Source: Bacteroidetes bacterium UBA6221 (GTDB lineage Bacteria; Bacteroidota; Bacteroidia; Chitinophagales; Chitinophagaceae). From it: a stretch of DNA of 64,000 bases. The DNA lies in assembly GCA_002421685.1 (NCBI GenBank), contig DISB01000013.1, positions 1 through 64,000 of the forward strand, written 5' to 3'. The position numbers and the translations under genes were made by a program. Shown piece after piece: positions 25,032-32,293 of the stretch; within the stretch, counting starts at the first letter, position 1; every line of letters begins with the position of its first letter. The notes beneath the pieces are model-generated. The model did no database searches. It had not been told where the DNA came from and was given only the letters and a program-made list of their open reading frames with translations.

Positions 25032-25299
25032 CGAAATCATTGCCCATCAGGAAATGATAACGCTGCTAAGAACCCGTATCGAAAGTATATTGAAAAATTA
25101 CCGTCCTGTAATGAACGGGGAAATATACCTGTCGGGCGAAGATGTGTGTAAGCTGCTCCATATCAGCAAACGAACTTTACAGCAATACCGTGATGACAAT
25201 ATCCTGCCGTATATACAGATAGGCGGTAAGATTATTTATAAGGAAAGCGATATTCTGACAATACTTGAACAGAATTATATTTCACAAAAAACAGTTTGA
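25012..25299 (+). CDS. HTH_17-type DNA-binding protein 2
   Basis: A 95-aa paralogue of the preceding gene with the same plan: N-terminal helix, then GEIYLSGEDVCKLLHISKRTLQQYRDDNILPYIQIGGKIIYKESDILTIL. I chose the internal ATG giving MDLFENDEIIAHQE; the longer frame would overlap the upstream gene by 68 bp. A tandem pair suggests a heterodimer or opposing regulators controlling excision or transfer. The structured non-coding segment starts about 75 bp after its stop. Confidence 0.85.
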   Translation: MDLFENDEIIAHQEMITLLRTRIESILKNYRPVMNGEIYLSGEDVCKLLHISKRTLQQYRDDNILPYIQIGGKIIYKESDILTILEQNYISQKTV

Positions 25300-25346
25300 C
25301 TGTAATCTTTTTTGTACTATATGCAGTCAAAAAGGCACGAGTTTAG

Positions 25347-25354
25347 TATCTTTG
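25347..25354 (+). promoter_or_regulatory. Candidate -7 element of the structured RNA
   Basis: TATCTTTG fits the Bacteroidota TAnnTTTG consensus and would start transcription near 25361, just before the first hairpin. No well-spaced -33 TTTG is seen; one at 25311 is too far upstream. Confidence 0.4.
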
Positions 25355-25374
25355 TTGTCGAAAATATAGAAAAT

Positions 25375-25543
25375 ACTTAAAGTGTTTTTGCTTTAAGTCC
25401 CACATTGAAAACTGGTAATTTTTAGACAACGGGACAGATAAGTAAGAACGCTCACGTCAAAAGGCGTGGGCGCTCGCTTATTCGTTGTCGGGCATACCAG
25501 TGCCTCAATGTGCGGTAAGTGTAGTTGCCTGCGCTCTTTTTTT
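25375..25543 (+). ncRNA. Candidate structured RNA with its own terminator
   Basis: The segment holds five perfect or near-perfect nested helices. P0 is ACTTAAAG 25375-25382 with CTTTAAGT 25391-25398. P1 is ACTGGTA 25411-25417 with TACCAGT 25495-25501. P2 is GACAACG 25425-25431 with CGTTGTC 25483-25489. P3 is ATAAG 25438-25442 with CTTAT 25477-25481. P4 is CGCTCACG 25449-25456 with CGTGGGCG 25465-25472 (one G-U). A terminator follows: GTGCGGTAA 25510-25518 with TTGCCTGCGC 25525-25534, then a T-run. TGCCTG 25526-25531 can pair instead with CAGGCA 25548-25553, which would break the terminator. This suits either a free regulatory RNA or an attenuator for orf95. I do not recognise a known RNA family. 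Confidence 0.6.
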
Positions 25544-25577
25544 GTGCCAGGCATCCACAACCTAAAACATTAAGGCT

Positions 25578-25865
25578 ATGGAGAATGAGCATATTTTTTA
25601 CCCCGAATTTGACTATCCTGCATCCCATCTATCTGCATTCACTCTCTGCATTGATGTTTTTATCGTATCTCTTAAAAACGGGGAAATTGTTCGTTTCAAG
25701 CCTCACGAAATAGCACACTTTAAAGAATGGCTTAATCATTTTAAGGTCAGGGACATTACGGTTAATAATGGCTTACCTCACGTTGACAGAACATCTGATT
25801 TATCTAAGTCTAAATACGGATTTTTCAATTTTATCAAAAGAAGAAAATGGGTAAAGAAAAAATAA
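25578..25865 (+). CDS. DUF2442-like small ICE protein, function unknown
   Basis: A 95-aa soluble protein with an alpha/beta pattern: SLKNGEIVRFKPHEIAHFKEWLNHFKVRDI, then a basic tail ending KRRKWVKKK. I do not firmly recognise a family; the pattern is loosely like small proteins with a strand-helix DUF2442 fold. It follows the structured RNA and its competing hairpin by 25 bp, so its expression may depend on that element. Its stop overlaps the next gene by 19 bp. Confidence 0.6.
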   Translation: MENEHIFYPEFDYPASHLSAFTLCIDVFIVSLKNGEIVRFKPHEIAHFKEWLNHFKVRDITVNNGLPHVDRTSDLSKSKYGFFNFIKRRKWVKKK

Positions 25866-26296
25866 TTAAGATAGGAATGATAGACGACCACGACTTACTT
25901 AGGAAAGGTATCTGCGATTTTATACGGGACGACGATAATTTTGAAATCGTATTTGAAGCGGAAAACGGCAAATTAGCACTGAAAAAAATGGAGCAAATTG
26001 AAGTTATTCCCGATATAATGGTTGTTGATATAAATATGCCTGTAATGAATGGTTTTGAAACTGCTAAAGCATTGCTTGAAAAATATCCGCAAACCAAAAT
26101 CTTGGCTTTTAGTATTAACGATGATGTGCAGGATGTGGTTAAAATGCTTAATAGCGGGGCAAAAGGGTATATCCTGAAAGGCGCAGACCCCGAAGAACTC
26201 AAAAAAGCCATCACGGTACTAAACGACGGAGGGCGTTATTTCAGTGCAGGTGTAGCTGAAGTAGCAAAAGAATATTACAAACAGTTTCCGCAATAG
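25847..26296 (+). CDS. Receiver-only response regulator
   Basis: A CheY-like receiver with all key residues: acidic pair in MIDDHD (near 11-13), phospho-acceptor Asp in VVDINMPVMNG, Ser in AFSIND, and Lys in ILKGADPEEL. It resembles the receiver of NarL/LuxR-type regulators, but the frame stops soon after the last receiver helix (EYYKQFPQ), so the DNA-binding domain is missing. No histidine kinase lies nearby. It may act by protein contact or titrate a host kinase. The next 240 bp to the convergent gene show hairpins but no HTH remnant. Confidence 0.85.
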   Translation: MGKEKIIKIGMIDDHDLLRKGICDFIRDDDNFEIVFEAENGKLALKKMEQIEVIPDIMVVDINMPVMNGFETAKALLEKYPQTKILAFSINDDVQDVVKMLNSGAKGYILKGADPEELKKAITVLNDGGRYFSAGVAEVAKEYYKQFPQ

Positions 26297-26466
26297 CAGG
26301 TTTCTTTGTTACTTTCTTTTCCGCTGAACTCACGAAAGAAAGTAATCACTCTAATCTAATTATGGGATAACGAATATCCCACGCAATAACGCTGCAACCT
26401 GTTTGGTAAAATGAAAAGGATTTGTAAGGGTGCATTTTGCTAAAGGGGATTGCACCAATTTAAAGC

Positions 26467-26531
26467 AAAAAGACTGCCCGACCATCGGGAGGATCTGTCT
26501 TTTTGCCGCCCGACTTTTCGGGTCAGGCGGC
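26467..26531. terminator. Double hairpin between convergent genes
   Basis: AAAAAGAC 26467-26474 pairs with GTCTTTTT 26497-26504 and encloses CCCGA-cca-TCGGG. A second stem, GCCGCC 26505-26510 with GGCGGC 26526-26531, follows at once and encloses CCGA/TCGG. It stands between the receiver gene and the leftward cluster, so it may end transcription from both sides. Confidence 0.55.
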
Positions 26532-26536
26532 TTGTA

Positions 26537-26869
26537 TTAGTTAATCGTTTTTAAATACTCGTAGTATCTTTCCGTTATATCCTTTCCTTTCCTGAAAGTG
26601 TCATTGGTATAACTGTAATGCTCTTCAAAAAACTTAACTTCTTTAGTGGTAAGGTCTATTAAATAGCGGTAATATGCGTTTATCCGCCTTTCATCCATCG
26701 TGCAATACTCTTTAAGCATTAAGAGTTCTTGCTCGCTGTTATCAAGGGATAACAAGGGCAAAAAAAGCCTTTCAACGATATAGCCCTGTTCGGGTGCGCT
26801 GCTGCTGTCGGCAACGCATACAAGGGATTTACCGTTACTCAATTTGATGTGAAGATTTGAACGTGTCAT
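26537..26869 (-). CDS. Unknown ICE accessory protein, 110 aa
   Basis: Starts MTRSNLHIKLSNGKSLVCVADSSS; an upstream frame extension would run into the preceding gene, so I chose this internal ATG. A beta-rich start is followed by helices (LDNSEQELLMLKEYCTM, then RRINAYYRYLIDLTTKEVKFF). There is no signal peptide and no known motif that I recognise. It is the last gene of a leftward five-gene cluster starting with DUF932. Confidence 0.65.
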   Translation of the reverse strand: MTRSNLHIKLSNGKSLVCVADSSSAPEQGYIVERLFLPLLSLDNSEQELLMLKEYCTMDERRINAYYRYLIDLTTKEVKFFEEHYSYTNDTFRKGKDITERYYEYLKTIN

Positions 26870-26892
26870 AATTTGAAATTTGATTTTTCTGA

Positions 26893-27324
26893 TTAAGCAA
26901 TTAATTGGGTTAATAAAAATTCTTCCGTCCAAAATTCTTCGCTCGTATGCTTCCCGTATGCTGTATAGTAGCCTGTACCGTTTGCCCTTAATACAAGCCT
27001 GTAACAGTCCAGTCGGTTTTCAGGTACGGTAAACGTTTCCTGCTCTTGCTCGTCAAGCTCCACAAATATCCATTCATTACCGTTTAGCAATTCTTCAATA
27101 TTCGGGTTGTCGTTTTCGCCTGTCCTATAAAAATCTACTGCTGTATCATAGTAATTCATTGAGCAGAAATAGTGATTGCCCTCTAACGGCTTAACTAATG
27201 CAAGCCGTTTTGCCTGTTCTGTTTTCCATTCTTCGGATAGGTGGATAATTGCAAACTCGCAATTATCCCATTCGCTGTTGGCTTTAACCAAAATATGTGC
27301 TGTCGCTTTATCTGATAGTTTCAT
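26893..27324 (-). CDS. Unknown ICE accessory protein, 143 aa
   Basis: A soluble acidic protein. Distinct phrases are WDNCEFAIIHLSEEWKTEQAKRL and RLDCYRLVLRANGTGYYTAYGKHTSEEFWTEEF. I recognise no catalytic motif or family. It lies 4 bp after the YubB-like gene and 23 bp before the 110-aa gene, so the cluster is one operon. Such clusters are commonly seen in Bacteroidota conjugative elements near the integrase. Confidence 0.65.
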   Translation of the reverse strand: MKLSDKATAHILVKANSEWDNCEFAIIHLSEEWKTEQAKRLALVKPLEGNHYFCSMNYYDTAVDFYRTGENDNPNIEELLNGNEWIFVELDEQEQETFTVPENRLDCYRLVLRANGTGYYTAYGKHTSEEFWTEEFLLTQLIA

Positions 27325-27328
27325 CGTT

Positions 27329-27823
27329 CTAAATTTTAATGGTGTTTAATTGATTTTCGCTTTTACGCTCTAACAAAGTGTCGAGTATTTCCCATTCGCT
27401 GTCGTACTCTGTTCCCTCAAAATGGTAGGTGTCCGTTTCCTCGTCTAATTCATAGCTGTCAAAGTCCTGGCTATCTAAACAGGTATCCGTTAGTATTCCT
27501 TCTTCAAATATTGCCTGACCATATACTAAGCATCCTAATTCCTCATAGTCCTGTGTGAAATTCACTTTGAAATGTTCGGCTATCTGCTTAACGGCATCCG
27601 TATTTGGCGACCATTTTGTTTCATACTGGAATACACCCGCACTTTCATTGTCCTGACTGATATTGTAGAAATAATCTCCGTGCGTGTCCTGTACGAAATG
27701 GGGTAAATGCCCGCAGTTGTCTTTCTGTTCCTGTTCAGCCATTGATTTGAATAGCTGTGTTATCTGCTCTATTGCTTCGGCTGTTCCCTCAAAAACAACC
27801 CAGTTGTTGCACCAATTAGCCAT
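27329..27823 (-). CDS. YubB-like ferredoxin-fold protein (DUF1281 type)
   Basis: Begins MANWCNNWVVFEGTAEAIEQI, the typical N-terminus of YubB/DUF1281-type plasmid proteins, whose fold is ferredoxin-like. Acidic throughout the C-terminal half (SYELDEETDTYHFEGTEYDSEWE). Relatives occur in plasmid and ICE accessory regions with no known biochemical role; acidic, DNA-mimic-like composition is visible but that role is speculation. It is placed between two unknown genes of the same operon. Confidence 0.75.
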   Translation of the reverse strand: MANWCNNWVVFEGTAEAIEQITQLFKSMAEQEQKDNCGHLPHFVQDTHGDYFYNISQDNESAGVFQYETKWSPNTDAVKQIAEHFKVNFTQDYEELGCLVYGQAIFEEGILTDTCLDSQDFDSYELDEETDTYHFEGTEYDSEWEILDTLLERKSENQLNTIKI

Positions 27824-27825
27824 AA

Positions 27826-28233
27826 TTATTTATCGTTTAAGGTTATCTGTAAAAATTTGTCGTTCCCGAAAAGCAGGTGTATCGCCTGTTTTAATTGCGG
27901 GTCGCATTGTGCATCCTCTGTATATTCAATCAGGCAGTGGATAGCGAAAATTGAATTGTGTCCGTCAAAAAAATGGTCTGTAAACCAGTTCGGGCGTTTC
28001 CAAAGTGGTTCATTCTTGTCTATGCCTTTTTGTGCATTCTGCACAAGCCTGTACCAAAATTCAGCGGTAAAAAATCCCTTTTGATACCAACCCTCACGAA
28101 AGGCGGTTTCATTTTGCAGGAAGTAGTCGCATTGCGTTTTTATAGCGTTTTGCAGGTTCTCCAGTTCTGCGGGAAACAATTTGCACAACAAGCCCGCTTT
28201 ATCGAGGTTGTCCATTTTATCTAATGCTTTCAT
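27826..28233 (-). CDS. Unknown ICE accessory protein, 135 aa
   Basis: A helical soluble protein with several Trp/Phe-rich turns (FREGWYQKGFFTAEFWYRLVQNA, then WKRPNWFTDHFFDGHNSIFAIHCLIEY). There is no signal peptide and no known motif. It lies 2 bp before the YubB-like gene, so the pair is probably translationally coupled. The start MKALDKMDN follows the DUF932 stop by about 50 bp. Confidence 0.65.
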   Translation of the reverse strand: MKALDKMDNLDKAGLLCKLFPAELENLQNAIKTQCDYFLQNETAFREGWYQKGFFTAEFWYRLVQNAQKGIDKNEPLWKRPNWFTDHFFDGHNSIFAIHCLIEYTEDAQCDPQLKQAIHLLFGNDKFLQITLNDK

Positions 28234-28284
28234 ATCTTTTGTTTTTAGTAGGCGACCACCTTTGCAGGCAGTCGCCTTTGATGA

Positions 28285-29358
28285 TTAATTGAAGTTGAAA
28301 ATCTCTGCTCCTGAATAGGCAAAGTCTGTACACAGTTCAAAGGCTTTTTGTGTCTTTAGCTGTGCTGTACCGCCCATTACAATAGATTGTAGTTTGGCTT
28401 CGCCATCCCTGTAATTGCGTACATTCTGAAAGTAACCTGTAACAGCATTGTAAGCCCCGAATAATGTGCCTTTGGTAGTTGCCATTTGTTGGGTGTCGCT
28501 TATCATAGCGTATTCAAAGGCATCATCTACGGTGTTTTTAAACACGGTGGAAACTTCATCTTCCGCACCTTTTTTGAGCAGGTTAAGCGTTTCTTTGTTC
28601 GGGCAAAGTGCCAACTGGATTAGCTTTCTTACTTCTCGGTCTGTTACCCTTACTTTAGCCCAATCGTTAAAGATGTTCTCTAACTGCGTGCTTAGTGTGT
28701 TGGCAAGCCCCATAACCTTGTGAGCATTTTCGAGGCGTTGTTTTGCTCCTGACGTGTGTTTGATACGCACTACATTGGTCATACTCCGCAATGATGCGTT
28801 CAGGGTGTTTTGACATACGATACGGATAGGTGTAAACGCTGCGGTAATACTTCCACTACCGTCGTGGCTTGTGGTTAAGAAGATGTACTTTTCTGTAACA
28901 TCGTCGCCGTTACCTACACGGATATAGTCGGGCAGCTTGGCAGTAATAAAAATACGCTCCCCGTTACCCAATGCTCCTGCGGTTTCGTACAATATTCCCT
29001 CGCCTCCGCCTACAATAGCATCAAAGAAATTGAACGCCTCACGGTTTTGTACAATATGGTAGTCTTTGCCTACTACACCCAACGGTGTATTGGTGTCGGT
29101 GCGGAGGGTGGCGAAACTGTTAGGTACTAAGATGTCATTGGCTTCAATCAGTTCTCCGTTTTCGCCTATGCTCATTGTTCTGCCCTGTGTAAACAGTGGG
29201 GATTTGATAACCTCGTAATCTAAACCTGCGTGTACTATTGCTTCCTCGCTTGTTGGGTATTGCTCTACGATTTGCCCCAAACCGTGCCACGCTTTTTGTT
29301 GAACGCTAAAGAATGAATGACGTCCTGTTTGCTCGTTGAAATTGATGTTGTGTGCCAT
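28285..29358 (-). CDS. DUF932 phage/plasmid-like protein
   Basis: A 357-aa DUF932 protein (related to TIGR03299 phage/plasmid proteins). It begins MAHNINFNEQTGRHSFFSVQQKAWHGLGQ, then GVVGKDYHIVQNREAFNFFDAI, and RIVCQNTLNASLRS in the middle. These phrases are characteristic of the family, which is frequent in conjugative elements and large plasmids; the function is unknown. It heads the leftward accessory operon and is preceded by a long non-coding region with a perfect 11-bp inverted repeat. Confidence 0.9.
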   Translation of the reverse strand: MAHNINFNEQTGRHSFFSVQQKAWHGLGQIVEQYPTSEEAIVHAGLDYEVIKSPLFTQGRTMSIGENGELIEANDILVPNSFATLRTDTNTPLGVVGKDYHIVQNREAFNFFDAIVGGGEGILYETAGALGNGERIFITAKLPDYIRVGNGDDVTEKYIFLTTSHDGSGSITAAFTPIRIVCQNTLNASLRSMTNVVRIKHTSGAKQRLENAHKVMGLANTLSTQLENIFNDWAKVRVTDREVRKLIQLALCPNKETLNLLKKGAEDEVSTVFKNTVDDAFEYAMISDTQQMATTKGTLFGAYNAVTGYFQNVRNYRDGEAKLQSIVMGGTAQLKTQKAFELCTDFAYSGAEIFNFN

Positions 29359-29883
29359 AATGCTAAAATTTTGATGTTTGAAAAAATGTTATTTACTCAC
29401 TCGCTTTTCTCGTTTCCCGCTTCCCGTTGTGGTTTGCTCCGCTTCGCTTCGCATAAATTTTTCCAAAAGAAAAACCGGAAAAAAGAAAGCAGATAATCCA
29501 AGCGGGCAACAGCGTAAAACCGAAAGGAAACGGAATAAGTCCCGGAGGGTGGCAAGGCAACACACAGCAATTCGGCGAAGCCAGCATTTTGCCTTGCCAT
29601 TATGCCGTAGTCTTTTGGTTGGGCGTGTGAGGTGGCTGCCCGCTATAACTTAGCTGCCTTTTTACCGGTTGATTGTGGAAATTTTCTGTTCTAAATTTTT
29701 ATGGCATTAATGACCAGGCTATGATAGCCTGTAATAGGGATTTGAAAAATGGAATAGCAGGGAGCGTTAGATAAGGGTTTCGTTTTTCAATTTTCTATTT
29801 CTGAAGTAGGTAATAAGCTCTTTTACAGCGTTGGATTGCGTAGAGGAAAATAAATGTGCTTTACCTACACAAAAAGATAGGCA
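29359..29883. other. Non-coding region with inverted repeats between DUF932 and int
   Basis: No convincing gene is seen. TGGCAAGGCAA 29550-29560 and TTGCCTTGCCA 29589-29599 form a perfect 11-bp stem around a 28-nt loop holding TTCGGCGAA. CAGGCTA-tga-TAGCCTG lies at 29715-29731. The first part is rich in CGCTTCGCTTCGC and GGAAAAAAG strings. Possible roles are a single-strand replication start, a regulatory leader of the DUF932 operon, or a site used in transfer. A 67-codon frame on the minus strand (29397-29600) cannot be excluded. Confidence 0.5.
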
Positions 29884-29912
29884 TAAAAAAAGCAGAACCG
29901 TTAAGTTCTGCT
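29884..29912 (-). terminator. Terminator of the integrase gene
   Basis: Read leftward: AGCAGAAC-ttaacg-GTTCTGCT followed by seven T. It lies 24 bp after the int stop. Confidence 0.88.
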
Positions 29913-29935
29913 CATTGAGATTAGATAAAAGCTGA

Positions 29936-31186
29936 TTAGATTGCCATCATAAACGCTTCTTCCATTGCCTTGAATTTAGGGGTAACTAAATCCATATCCT
30001 TACTGATTTTTTGGCTTGTGATTTTAGCGTAAATCTGTGTGGTGGAAATATTTTTATGCCCCATCATTTTGCTAAGACTTTCAAGCGGTACGCCCTCGGT
30101 CAAAAACATTGTTCCGAAAGTATGCCTTGCCGTGTGAAAAGTTACTTTTTGCTCCGTAATGATTTCTGCCTTTTCAACCAGTTTGCCTATGTGAGTATTG
30201 CAGGTTGCATTGGTCGGAACCGGAAAGATAAATTCATTCCTTGTCGTACCCTGATATTTCTCAATGATACGTTTAGGGATTTCCATTAACCGAACATTTG
30301 AAGCAATATCTGATTTCTTTCTCCTGCTGATAATCCACTGATGACCGTCAAAGAATGATTGAATGTTGTTCCTTGTCAGTTTCTTAATATCCGCATAAGC
30401 AAGTCCTGTAAAGCAACTGAAAATAAACAGGTCTTTTACAAGTTCATACCGTTGGTGCGATGGTACGCACATCATCAGCTTTTCAACATCTTCTTTAAGG
30501 ATATAGCCCCGGTCGGTTTCTTCCATATTGATTTCGTAATCCTGAAAAGGATTATCACGTATCAAGCCTTTTTTAATAGCCAGTTCCACAAGGGCTAATA
30601 CAGGCATCGTGTACACCCAAACTGTATTGTGGGAGGACTGCAAATCATACCGGAGGTAAAAATCAAACTCCCGGATAAAATCGGAAGTCAATTCCCGAAA
30701 AGCCATATCGTCACGATGATAGCGTTCCTTTATAAACGTGGTAAGATGATTGTAAACTGTGATATACTTGTTGTAGGTGCTTTGTGAGCGTTCTTCCTTT
30801 TCGACCAATTTTTTAAAATCCTCATTTTGGTCGTTGAAGACTTTAAGTATTGCATCATCCATTACGCCGACACCCAAAAATGATAGCTTTACTTTTTGGG
30901 CGGTCGCAAAGCCCTCGTGCTTCAGCATATCTTCATAAATCTTGTCGATACGCCCACGTATATTATCAAGTTTTTTATTAATGCTTAATGCCTGCGCACT
31001 TTTGCCCTGAACTCGTCCGTGTTTTAAATCCCAATTATTGGGGTCAATTTCTAACTTTGTTCCGAAAGTCTTAGGGGTTCCGTCAACGGTAATACGTGCC
31101 ATAATCGGGGCATTACCGTTCTTTTTCAGTTCGTTCTTTTTCAAATAGAAAAGCAGTTTGAACGTCGATTTTTTTGCCTGTTCCAT
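29936..31186 (-). CDS. int: Tyrosine integrase of the ICE
   Basis: Site-specific recombinase for ICE integration and excision. An Arm-binding domain (about 8-95), a SAM-like core-binding domain (about 105-210) and a catalytic domain follow in order. The second Arg motif HTARHTF is at 351-357, GH at 376-377 and the nucleophile Tyr is Y386 in TQIYAKIT. The place of the first catalytic Arg is TGLAYAD (260-266), with Ala at the usual Arg site, the same loss as in the CTnDOT/IntDOT group, where another Arg compensates. At 416 aa it is normal size. It is transcribed away from the right end and has its own terminator. Confidence 0.93.
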   Translation of the reverse strand: MEQAKKSTFKLLFYLKKNELKKNGNAPIMARITVDGTPKTFGTKLEIDPNNWDLKHGRVQGKSAQALSINKKLDNIRGRIDKIYEDMLKHEGFATAQKVKLSFLGVGVMDDAILKVFNDQNEDFKKLVEKEERSQSTYNKYITVYNHLTTFIKERYHRDDMAFRELTSDFIREFDFYLRYDLQSSHNTVWVYTMPVLALVELAIKKGLIRDNPFQDYEINMEETDRGYILKEDVEKLMMCVPSHQRYELVKDLFIFSCFTGLAYADIKKLTRNNIQSFFDGHQWIISRRKKSDIASNVRLMEIPKRIIEKYQGTTRNEFIFPVPTNATCNTHIGKLVEKAEIITEQKVTFHTARHTFGTMFLTEGVPLESLSKMMGHKNISTTQIYAKITSQKISKDMDLVTPKFKAMEEAFMMAI

Positions 31187-31282
31187 AACTCAAATGTTTA
31201 ACGTTTAAAATTAAATTACATTGAGTTACAAGGGAATGTAGAAAAGGGTGCAAAAGACTGAAATATAATCAGTTAAGCTATA

Positions 31283-31308
31283 TCGTTACCTTTGTCAATC
31301 GGTAACGA
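31283..31308. repeat. Inverted repeat near int, possible att or integrase arm site
   Basis: TCGTTACC and GGTAACGA form a perfect 8-bp repeat with a 10-bp spacer, and a further AGTAACC follows at 31312. It lies about 100 bp upstream of the int start, where attachment cores and arm sites of this integrase class are found. No matching copy of the other end is available within the window to confirm it. Confidence 0.35.
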
Positions 31309-31575
31309 ATTAGTAACCTAACCTTGTCATTTTAAGCCCAAAACCTACCAGACACCGACTTCCGAACTAAGACTACTCTTTTTATAAAGCCTTGTATAGC
31401 AAAGGTTTTAACCGTTTTGCTTATTTTTGCTTTTTACTAATCTTTTTTAAGAAAAAAAACATATTCTTGTAGTAACTGAAATTTAATTTTTCCATCTCTA
31501 AAATTTCAAGAACATTATTGTACGGTACTTAAACAGACCGGTATAACTATAGTTGGTTAGTATAAATACGTAGTA

Positions 31576-31870
31576 GAATGCGCCCGTGTTCGTAAAAAAG
31601 GCAGGTCATATTTCTACCGCTCCACCGGGCTATGCTAACATGTCATACGAAAGTGACACTTGTTATTAGTAGATAATGGTCGTGAGAGGCTGGGAACGAA
31701 AAATACCAAACTACAGCTATTCGAGGCGAAACTATCCTCTGCCGAACCGCCGCAGGACGATATTGTAATGCTGTAGATAAGGCATAATATAACCTTGCAC
31801 ATGTAGCTGAACGCTTTGAGCAGATAAATCAATGAGGCCGTAATGGTAATATGTATTGACAAGGCTTTCA
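31576..31870 (+). pseudogene. Decayed C-terminus of a large serine recombinase
   Basis: In one frame the DNA reads ECARVRKKGRSYFYRSTGLC and, after stops, RERLGTKNTKLQLFEAKLSS and AEPPQDD. Further on, in shifted frames, VAERFEQINQ and KAFRLLKK appear. This order (zinc-ribbon with G-x-Y/F-x-Y-R-x-TG, coiled coil, PP linker, then helix) is that of the recombinase zinc-ribbon end of large serine recombinases. At least four in-frame stops and a frameshift make it non-functional, and no catalytic N-terminus is left. The 260 bp before it hold nothing recognisable. Confidence 0.45.
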
Positions 31871-31878
31871 GGCTACTT

Positions 31879-31910
31879 AAAAAAAGACAAGCCAGCTGAA
31901 AGCTGACTTG
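31879..31910 (-). terminator. Leftward terminator downstream of the MocR gene
   Basis: Read on the minus strand: CAAGTCAGCT-ttc-AGCTGGCTTG (one G-U) followed by TCTTTTTTT. The nearest leftward gene is the MocR regulator, which ends 380 bp upstream of it. Confidence 0.75.
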
Positions 31911-32293
31911 TTCAATGAAGTGAACCTCTTTGGACGTTTATCGAACCATTTTTCAGATGGATTAAGTCTATTAGCAAGCTAATAGTCAATATTTTACGCC
32001 ATTATTAGGCATAAAAATCATTTCTAGGAAAACAGTAACCCCATATATTACCACCCAAATAGTCGCGACAAAATTAGCGTATAGAGGTCTGTCGCCCCTT
32101 TTGTCTAATGTCTTGTTTCACTAAGGGATTGTAAAGAACCCACACTATATATTCTAGCCATACTGGTCGAAGACAATCATAAAATGATTTAAGCAATTAT
32201 ATCAAAGTCGCTAATAATATCATGAACTATGAGTAATCTTTATAGAATCTTTATGCCTTGTCCATAGATTGGATGTTGTTGCAAATAAATATC
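31911..32293. other. AT-rich spacer without a recognisable gene
   Basis: All frames carry frequent stops and I see no protein, RNA or repeat signature. It may be the 3' untranslated part of the MocR transcript up to the terminator, or debris of a former mobile element. Confidence 0.4.

Noticed and set aside
29397..29600. 67-codon minus-strand frame before DUF932
   Set aside because: Low-complexity translation rich in Phe/Arg within a region with strong inverted repeats. It might be a real small gene, but nothing supports it.
9..31426. Shared 11-mer TTTGCTTATTT at 9-19 and 31416-31426 as possible ICE ends
   Set aside because: AT-rich and short enough to occur by chance, and the left flank may still be inside the ICE.
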